The position numbers were made by a program, and so were the translations under genes. A stretch of 36,342 bases of DNA, from assembly GCA_024277795.1 (NCBI GenBank), contig JAJRUL010000119.1, positions 1 to 36,342 of the forward strand, given 5' to 3'. Origin of the DNA: Candidatus Zixiibacteriota bacterium. Lineage in GTDB: Bacteria > Zixibacteria > MSB-5A5 > GN15 > FEB-12. Shown here one piece after another: positions 29,262 to 36,342 of the stretch (position 1 is its first letter; every line of letters begins with the position of its first letter). Below the pieces are notes generated by a model, which saw only the letters and a program-made list of their open reading frames with translations, was not told the origin of the DNA and did no database searches.

Positions 29262-32213
29262 TTATCTATATCCAAACACCTCTGCATAAATGATCAAAAG
29301 GACTATTATCAACCCTAGAATGAGAGCACATGCTCCAAATATTTTGATAGTACGTATCATTACAGGAGGCAAAGGTTCTACAAGGTGATCCTTGAGCTTT
29401 CCTGTCTTTACTAATTCTTCATACTCACGGGGGCGATCCTGTTTCAGCTCTTCAACAGGAACACGTCCCGTAAAGATAACCGTATCCATCGGAAATTTAT
29501 CAGGCCTAAAATGAGTATTGAAGAAATGGACAGTGAAAATAAAGGCAACTGCGAGTAGCGCTTCATCAGAGTGAACGATGGTCGCGACATTGATCACCCA
29601 TCCCGGCAAAAAGAGCGTAAAAAACTCAGGGAACCAAAGAATCAAGCCAGTCGAACCAATAATAGCCACTCCCCAGAAAACTGCAAAATAATCAAATTTC
29701 TCCCAATATGTCCATCGTCCATAAGATGGTCTTGGACCAAGCCCGACAAACCACTTAACCGTCCCAATCAATTCTTTGAGATCAGTCATATTTGGTATCA
29801 TTGATTCTGTCTTAAAGAGTATTTGAGACCAGGTCTTGCCTGTCTTTTTCTTTTCTTTGATTTGATCCCAAATATGGATTCCGAAATATGAGAACGTTAT
29901 TATAGCGCACACTCTATGTATATACCCCGCCGATTCAAAACCTCCAAGTAGCTCGACAATGAAACGTGCCCATCCGAGATATGAAAATTTGAGACACATT
30001 CCCGTCAAAGCGAGTCCCAGGAAGCTGACTACAACCATAACATGAAGTTGACTGAAGAGACGTTTAAATCTTCTGTATTCGAGCTTACCTGCAGAGGCCT
30101 CTCGAATCTTCTTATGTTCTTTTCGTGCCTTCAGAGAACGAGGTAACCAGAGGAGCGTATGAATTGTTGCCATAACAAGGGTTGTAACAAGTAAAATTGT
30201 CATGAACCAAAATGTATAAAAAAGAATCGGATACTTTGTTCTGTCGTGGTGTGTCGCATGAGTCAAATACCCAGCAAATTGACGATGAGATCCTTCGTGG
30301 CACTGTCCGCACGTCGCAACAATATTTTGTCGAGACAGGGTTGAGCGTTGGTCATCAGTCGGCAGAATATTATGCGCACCGTGGCAATCGTTGCATTTAG
30401 CGGCACCCGCATAACCGAGGTTTGAAATCTTCCCGTGGAACGTTTCAAAATACGACTCAGTTACATCTTTATGACAATTCCCACATTGTGCGATGATATC
30501 CAACTTGAATGCATCCTTATCTGAGCGACTGATTGTATGTGAATGATGACAATCACTGCACGTTGGAAGCGGTCCATCTGCATCCGTATTTGTTGAAGCA
30601 TGAATAGACTGTGCAAACTGCTCACCGATTCCATTATGGCAAGTTGCACAGGTACCTGCGATATTGTCCCTATAGACAGTCGATTTCGGATCACTCTTTG
30701 GTAGTTCCATGTGTGGGGAATGACAATCGGTACACATAGCTGTAACAACAAGACCAGATTCAAGGAGTCCTTTTCCATGAATAGACATTACATACTCTTC
30801 AACTATCTGCCTCTCTCCGTTTGAAATCCGCTTCCCTGCTCGACCTTCGTGCTTATGACATCCTCCACAAAGAGCAGGGACATGGATGGGAAAGGTACGT
30901 GATTCAGGATCTTGTCGTGTAAGGATATCATGTGTTCCATGACAATCAGTACATACAGGTGCATCTTGATCACCACGACGAGATAGCTTACCATGAGTAC
31001 CTTGATTGTAGACATCAACTACTTCTGCATGACAAATTGAGCAATCAACTTTTGAAGCTACGGTTGCACAAGGTCGCCCCTTACCAGGTGTTGCACCTGT
31101 ATGACATTGTGCACAGCTTACCGAAGAGTGTGCAGATCCATGTGTTTCTTCTGAATCGACAAAGAGTTCGATTGTTTCGCCATTCCGTGTCATAGTTAAG
31201 TCTCTGCGTCCATGACACTCCATACATTCTTGATCTGCCATACCTTCAGCATAAAAAACTCTGCGAATCTCATGAGGGGAATGACATTCAACACAAACAG
31301 GAACTTTGTCAGGCTCAGACTCCCATAACTCTCCTCGTACTACTTTCTTGTGTACCTCTTTGATCTGTCCATGACACTGCTGACAGGTAGTTGCTACATT
31401 ATCGCGGTATATACTTGAAAGAGTATCTGCATGATCACGGACATTATGAGCTGTATGACAATCAGAACATACAGCTGTAACAGTCAAGCCTTGCTTAAAC
31501 AGCCCTTGTCCGTGAATCGATTGAGAATAGTGCGCAAGGACCGAATCTTTCGGAATATCATATTTTTCTGTTACTTTTGTTCCCTCTTTATGACATGATC
31601 CGCAAAGGAAGGGAATCTTGTGTTTAGCTACACGTGAACTGTCTGAATTGACGCTTAGAATATCATGTGAGCCATGACAATCCCAACAGCGAGGGGCCAA
31701 CTCGGCACCTGCATGTACGGCCTGTCCGTGCAATGACCCTTCATATTCCTTCTCGGTATTCTCATGACAACTGCCACAGATCATCGCTTTACCCGGTGCA
31801 TCAAGTTGATCAGCGGGAACGATGTCATGTTTTCCGTGGCAGTTACTGCATCGTGTACGCCCTTTTCCATGAACGGAACTTGCCAATAGCTCCTGTTTTT
31901 CCTCATGGCACGAACTGCACTCAACAGGAGTGAGTTCTTCCTCATGAGGAAAATCATCAAAACCATCTAAATCAGCATGGCAATCCGTACAATCCATCTC
32001 TCCGTGGATTGACAAACCAAATTGATAGGAATCAACAAACATTGAGATTTCGTTGTCAAAACGATCAAGCCCTGTCAATTCATTATCTTCGTGACAAGAT
32101 AGGCAGGTTTCATTGTCGGCTTGTACAGAAGCTGTACTGATCAATAATAGGAGCAGTATTGAAGGAACAATCAAACTCTTAAAATATGCCTCAACCAAAT
32201 GCTTCAGTCGCAC
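29262..32213 (-). CDS. Large multihaem cytochrome c (21 CxxCH) fused to C-terminal membrane cytochrome b-like domain
   Basis: Twenty-one CxxCH motifs counted; signal peptide; C-terminal TM domain similar to that of the 27152-29128 product. Confidence 0.92.
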   Translation of the reverse strand: MRLKHLVEAYFKSLIVPSILLLLLISTASVQADNETCLSCHEDNELTGLDRFDNEISMFVDSYQFGLSIHGEMDCTDCHADLDGFDDFPHEEELTPVECSSCHEEKQELLASSVHGKGRTRCSNCHGKHDIVPADQLDAPGKAMICGSCHENTEKEYEGSLHGQAVHAGAELAPRCWDCHGSHDILSVNSDSSRVAKHKIPFLCGSCHKEGTKVTEKYDIPKDSVLAHYSQSIHGQGLFKQGLTVTAVCSDCHTAHNVRDHADTLSSIYRDNVATTCQQCHGQIKEVHKKVVRGELWESEPDKVPVCVECHSPHEIRRVFYAEGMADQECMECHGRRDLTMTRNGETIELFVDSEETHGSAHSSVSCAQCHTGATPGKGRPCATVASKVDCSICHAEVVDVYNQGTHGKLSRRGDQDAPVCTDCHGTHDILTRQDPESRTFPIHVPALCGGCHKHEGRAGKRISNGERQIVEEYVMSIHGKGLLESGLVVTAMCTDCHSPHMELPKSDPKSTVYRDNIAGTCATCHNGIGEQFAQSIHASTNTDADGPLPTCSDCHHSHTISRSDKDAFKLDIIAQCGNCHKDVTESYFETFHGKISNLGYAGAAKCNDCHGAHNILPTDDQRSTLSRQNIVATCGQCHEGSHRQFAGYLTHATHHDRTKYPILFYTFWFMTILLVTTLVMATIHTLLWLPRSLKARKEHKKIREASAGKLEYRRFKRLFSQLHVMVVVSFLGLALTGMCLKFSYLGWARFIVELLGGFESAGYIHRVCAIITFSYFGIHIWDQIKEKKKTGKTWSQILFKTESMIPNMTDLKELIGTVKWFVGLGPRPSYGRWTYWEKFDYFAVFWGVAIIGSTGLILWFPEFFTLFLPGWVINVATIVHSDEALLAVAFIFTVHFFNTHFRPDKFPMDTVIFTGRVPVEELKQDRPREYEELVKTGKLKDHLVEPLPPVMIRTIKIFGACALILGLIIVLLIIYAEVFGYR

Positions 32214-32817
32214 TATAGCTACCTCACGTTGTAACCATCCCGTATTGTGGGGACGATAGGAATATTGTTGTTATTATTGGCTGTGCGAAATCTTTTTCGC
32301 ACAGCCTGACAATCCCCTGAAGATAGGAAAACATGGGGAAAGAAGTCATGTTTAGTACAAAAGAAGAATAAAAGCAGGAAAAGAGCAAAACAAAATGGAC
32401 CATAAATACGTGAAAGTTTTCACATAATATATTATATTTTTTTGGACTGTTGGTCGATTGATAAAACCTCTTCGGGGCAACACACGTCCTACCTAGTGCT
32501 TCTTGAATTAAGAAGCCTACGGATCCCTCTGTTATAAGAAGAGGCTCTTCAATTAGCAACGACATCAAATCTTCTCCTATCACCTCATTAGATCTGTCAA
32601 ACGCCAAAGTACTAACCTCTACTCCCTAAAGGGCTATAGGCAACTTAATATGATTCTCGGAAAAATCAATAGAAAGTCTACCTTTCTACCCATAAATTGT
32701 GATTTTTTTCACTATAACTTAGGTCTCCATGTCCATTACACGTTTTTTTATATAAACAAAGCTTCAATATACAGGATTATCCCCACCTCTTTCAATCTTA
32801 TCGAACAAAAGTCCCCT

Positions 32818-32845
32818 TTGACCCTGATCTATTCTGTTATATAAT
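32818..32845 (+). promoter_or_regulatory. Sigma70-like promoter upstream of the HD-domain gene
   Basis: TTGACC-N16-TATAAT. Confidence 0.5.
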
Positions 32846-32895
32846 TCTACCTGATAGTGAAAACATAGTTTATGAACAATATAAATGAGGTTATT

Positions 32896-33435
32896 ATGAG
32901 AGATCTGGTACTCCGTTTACTCCCTGAGATTGATGAAATTTCAGATAATGATCTGAAAGAAAAAGTTATAGCCTGTTGGGTTGAGGCGATCGAATTTCGC
33001 GGATGGAGCGAAGAACTTCTTCGCAATATACCCTTCACCCTGCTTGCTAAAAATGTCAAGATTACCTTCATCGATCATGTTAGAGCGGTCTGTTTAATGT
33101 GTATTGCATGCGATGATGTCTTACGTAAAACCCATCAAGATCAAGCAACCCCAGTGAATCGTGACTATCTGATTGCAGGTGCAATGCTTGCTGATGTCGG
33201 TAAGCTTATGGAATTTGAAATTGTTGATGGTAAACCGCAAAAATCTGACTATGGCAAACATATTCGTCACCCATTCAGCGGAGTAGGTCTTGCTTTCAAA
33301 CATGACTTACCATCAGAAGTCATGCATGTGATAGCCACTCATTCCAAAGAAGGGGCAGGTGAAAAGAGATTGGCCGAGAGCATTATCTTCCACCACTGTG
33401 ACTTTATTGACTTCGATTTGGTCAAAGACCGCTAA
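32896..33435 (+). CDS. HD-domain family protein with altered HD doublet
   Basis: IDHVRAVCLM, AGAMLADVGKLMEFE, GKHIRHPFSGVGLAFKHDLPSEVMHVIATHSKEG, IIFHHCDF; start at the ATG with GAGG upstream (ORF track opens at 32872). Confidence 0.75.
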   Translation: MRDLVLRLLPEIDEISDNDLKEKVIACWVEAIEFRGWSEELLRNIPFTLLAKNVKITFIDHVRAVCLMCIACDDVLRKTHQDQATPVNRDYLIAGAMLADVGKLMEFEIVDGKPQKSDYGKHIRHPFSGVGLAFKHDLPSEVMHVIATHSKEGAGEKRLAESIIFHHCDFIDFDLVKDR

Positions 33436-33719
33436 CCCACCTTGTGGGTCTTTTGGGTTTCACCCTCTGGTGTTACAAGTTCTGCGGGCTACGTCCGTTA
33501 AGATATATGTTCTGTTTTCAGGTTGTGCAAGGTCTTGATTTTGCTATTAGCAAAATTGTAACCTAACACAGGACAATGAAACTGTTTGTCGGTCAGGATC
33601 TGCTTGAAGCGAATCCTGACCAAGCATAACTTATTACGAAGTTAATCGATTCAAATGTTGCGGGTATCGCCCTTACGTTAATTGAGAATGCAAGTAAGAG
33701 AATAAAAAAGAGAGCAGAT

Positions 33720-35696
33720 ATGAAGAGACAAAATCTCGTTGAAAAGATTGCCCAGCGTTATGCCACCGATATTGATGAATCAACCATTGTACACTCTGGT
33801 GACTATATATCAATTCAACCACAACATATAATGACTCATGATAACACTGGTGCGGTCATTCCAAAATTCAAAGCTATCGGTGCAACTGAGATGTCAAACC
33901 CTCGTCAGCCTGTCTACGCTCTTGATCATAATGTACAAGACAAAAGTGATGCAAACCTCGCCAAATACAAAAAGATCGAAGCATTTGCTCATGAGATGGG
34001 CGTTGATTTCTATCCTGCGGGGCGCGGGATCGGACATCAGATTATGTGTGAAGAAGGGTACGCATGGCCAGGAACAATGATGGTAGCATCCGATTCTCAT
34101 TCCAATATGTACGGAGGTCTCGGATGCCTCGGTACTCCAATCGTTCGTACCGATGCCGCCTCGATCTGGGCAACGGGGAGAACATGGTGGCAGATTCCTC
34201 CTGTTGTTAAATGTACCTTGAAAGGGAAACTGGCACGAGGTGTCACAGGCAAAGATGTGATTATTACCCTTTGTGGGTTCTTTAACAATGATGAAGTACT
34301 CAACCATGCTGTTGAATTTGCAGGTGATGGTATCGCCACTCTTTCGCTTGACGACCGCTTAACCATTGCAAACATGACAACCGAGTGGGGAGCATTAGTC
34401 GGGTTGTTCCCGATCGATAACGTTACAATAGACTGGCTAAAGAACCGTATCTCTTTTGTTGAAAAGCGTGGACTGGCTGGAGTTCCATCTGATCGTGACG
34501 GCAACGGCTCCCATCCTCGAATGAATTCAGCACGGCTACAAGAGTTGATCGACAATAGACCACAAGCAGATTCTGAAGCATTCTATACCAAAGAGCTAAC
34601 CCTTGATTTGTCAACTGTTTCACCTCATATCTCAGGACCGGATCATGTCAAAAAGATGACTTCTCTTACCGATGTATCACAGGAGAAAAAAAGAATCCAC
34701 AAAGCGTACTTAGTTAGCTGTGTGAACAGCCGTGCCGATGACATTGCACAGGCGGCCAAAGTCGTAAAAGGGAAAAAGGTCGCAAATGGTGTGGAGTTCT
34801 ATGTTGCGGCCGCATCGAGCGAAGTACAAGCTGAAGCCGAGTCACAAGGTGACTGGCAAACACTTATTGATAGTGGTGCCAAAATCTTAGCCCCGGGGTG
34901 TGGTCCGTGTATCGGTCTTGGTGTCGGACTCCTTGAAGAGAATGAAGTCGGAATCAGTGCGACTAATAGAAACTTCAAAGGGCGTATGGGGGCACGCTCG
35001 GCCGAAGCATACCTTGCCTCACCTGCGGTTGTCGCCGCTTCAGCGATAGCGGGGTATATCACCGCACCCGATGGCATGGCAACTTCAGATAAAGTCTCAG
35101 CTTCGATCAAAACTAACTCAGCAGATAAAATCGGAGTGAAAAAGGAGATCACTATTATCGATGGATTCCCAGCCATGATGAACGGTCGATTGATTTTCTG
35201 TCACCTTGACAATCTCAATACCGACGGAATTTATCCCGGTAAGTACACCTATATAGATGATTTCACACCAGAGCAACAGGCTGAGGTGGTAATGGAAAAC
35301 TACGATCCCAACTTTGGCAAACTCGTGAAGAAGAATGATATTTTGATCGGCGGGTATAATTTTGGCTCTGGTTCTTCACGAGAACAGGCTGCCACCGCAC
35401 TAAAATATAGCGGGATACAGATGGTGATAGCGGGATCATTTTCCGAGACATACAAACGCAACGCAATCAACAATGGCTTCTTGGCAATCGAATGCCCTCA
35501 GCTTGTCGACGATCTGAAAACGCAATATGGTAACGAAAAACTTACAGTAGTAATGGAGACTGAGGCAACAGTCGACTTTGTGAAGGCGACGCTGTCATTT
35601 GATGGCAAAGTATATAACCTTCCTGCTGTCGGCATAGCAGCTCAGGAACTAATCGTAACAGACGGCCTTGAAAACTGGGTGAAAAAACGGTTGTAG
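33720..35696 (+). CDS. Aconitase-superfamily hydratase, fungal-LYS4-like homoaconitase (fused large and small domains)
   Basis: PAGRGIGHQIMCEEGYAWPGTMMVASDSHSNMYGGLGCLGTPIVRTDAASIWATGRTWWQIPPVVK; Fe-S cysteines in SCVNS and GCGPCIG; swivel-domain GSGSSREQAATALKYSG. Confidence 0.9.
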   Translation: MKRQNLVEKIAQRYATDIDESTIVHSGDYISIQPQHIMTHDNTGAVIPKFKAIGATEMSNPRQPVYALDHNVQDKSDANLAKYKKIEAFAHEMGVDFYPAGRGIGHQIMCEEGYAWPGTMMVASDSHSNMYGGLGCLGTPIVRTDAASIWATGRTWWQIPPVVKCTLKGKLARGVTGKDVIITLCGFFNNDEVLNHAVEFAGDGIATLSLDDRLTIANMTTEWGALVGLFPIDNVTIDWLKNRISFVEKRGLAGVPSDRDGNGSHPRMNSARLQELIDNRPQADSEAFYTKELTLDLSTVSPHISGPDHVKKMTSLTDVSQEKKRIHKAYLVSCVNSRADDIAQAAKVVKGKKVANGVEFYVAAASSEVQAEAESQGDWQTLIDSGAKILAPGCGPCIGLGVGLLEENEVGISATNRNFKGRMGARSAEAYLASPAVVAASAIAGYITAPDGMATSDKVSASIKTNSADKIGVKKEITIIDGFPAMMNGRLIFCHLDNLNTDGIYPGKYTYIDDFTPEQQAEVVMENYDPNFGKLVKKNDILIGGYNFGSGSSREQAATALKYSGIQMVIAGSFSETYKRNAINNGFLAIECPQLVDDLKTQYGNEKLTVVMETEATVDFVKATLSFDGKVYNLPAVGIAAQELIVTDGLENWVKKRL

Positions 35697-35825
35697 GGAG
35701 GTGGGGCAGTAGTAGCCACATAAAAAAGATTACCACAGCGGTAAAGCCTACTATTGCCCTTCCAATCAGCACTCACTATGTTACACACAAATTGAAATCG
35801 ACACGTTAAACTTTTGTAGGATGGT

Positions 35826-36342
35826 ATGGAAAAGACACTCTCAAGACAGATCGCCGAATTTGCTGTCGGCCTCAAATTTTCTGATCTTCCCGAAAATGTC
35901 GTTCATGAAGTTAAGCGCTACCTCTATGACTCCGTTGGGTGTGCCTACGGTGCACGTAACACCAATGATGTCAACGCTCTGCGCGATATCTATCTTGAGA
36001 TGGGAGGGAAAGAGGAAGCTACTATAATTGGTTTTGGCGACAAAATGCCTGCTGTTAATGCGACCCTTGTGAATTCGCTGATGATTCGTGCTCTCGATTT
36101 TAATGACATCTATTGGAAGGAAGACCCGTCACATCCATCCGATATTATCCCCGCTGCCCTGTCAGTTGGTGAGATGGTCGATGCATCGATGGAAGAAGTG
36201 ATTGTTGCGATAGTGCTTGCCTATGAGTTTGAACAGAGACTTTGTCTCTTTGCCAAGCCGGGTGTTCGTGAACGTGGATGGCACCATGCTACCCTCACAC
36301 AATTTGTCTCTCCAATAGTAGCGGGCAAACTTCTCGGTCTTA
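35826..36342 (+). CDS. MmgE/PrpD family protein (3' end outside window)
   Basis: Frame from the ATG at 35826: MEKTLSRQIAEFAVGLKFSDLPENVVHEVKRYLYDSVGCAYGARN...RALDFNDIYWKEDPSHPSDIIPAALSVGEM; missed by the ORF track because it runs off the window. Confidence 0.88.
   Translation, partial: MEKTLSRQIAEFAVGLKFSDLPENVVHEVKRYLYDSVGCAYGARNTNDVNALRDIYLEMGGKEEATIIGFGDKMPAVNATLVNSLMIRALDFNDIYWKEDPSHPSDIIPAALSVGEMVDASMEEVIVAIVLAYEFEQRLCLFAKPGVRERGWHHATLTQFVSPIVAGKLLGL

Noticed and set aside
32224-32607. 127-aa minus ORF upstream of the 21-haem cytochrome
   Set aside because: The N-terminal part (MSLLIEEPLLITEGSVGFLIQEALGRTCVAPKRF) looks faintly coding but the rest is random and crosses the hairpin at 32279; not enough support

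Overview
36.3 kb of a diderm bacterial chromosome (LPS/Kdo and FadL-type genes present). From left to right: a partial CDS; bshB1; a lipoprotein of the esterase-D family; a FadL-like porin; a short exopolysaccharide segment (six-SLBB export protein, aminotransferase-like protein, initiating glycosylphosphotransferase); an AhpD/CMD-like gene with an in-frame TGA at the CxxC motif and a SECIS-like hairpin; a 1.06-kb IS with a truncated beta-barrel gene beside it; recA; a repeat-rich non-coding stretch; fumC; an RRM protein; lysS with an in-frame TAA; coaD; PilM-like and ComEA-like genes; lptC/lpxL/kdsD/kdsC/kdsA; a DUF4430-like lipoprotein; a membrane protein; a PDZ protein; two paralogous multihaem c / membrane b cytochromes (11 and 21 CxxCH); an HD-domain gene; a fungal-LYS4-like homoaconitase; and the start of an MmgE/PrpD gene. 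The strongest leads are: (1) a candidate selenoprotein at 10294-10845(-), CHY-U-xxxH, which the ORF track splits in two; (2) an aminotransferase-fold protein in the EPS segment that lacks the PLP lysine and other catalytic residues; (3) an esterase-fold lipoprotein with the nucleophile Ser replaced by Gly; (4) lysS interrupted by TAA just before motif 3; (5) a 21-haem cytochrome with an internal module duplication. Family assignments were made from memory of motifs; no searches were run.
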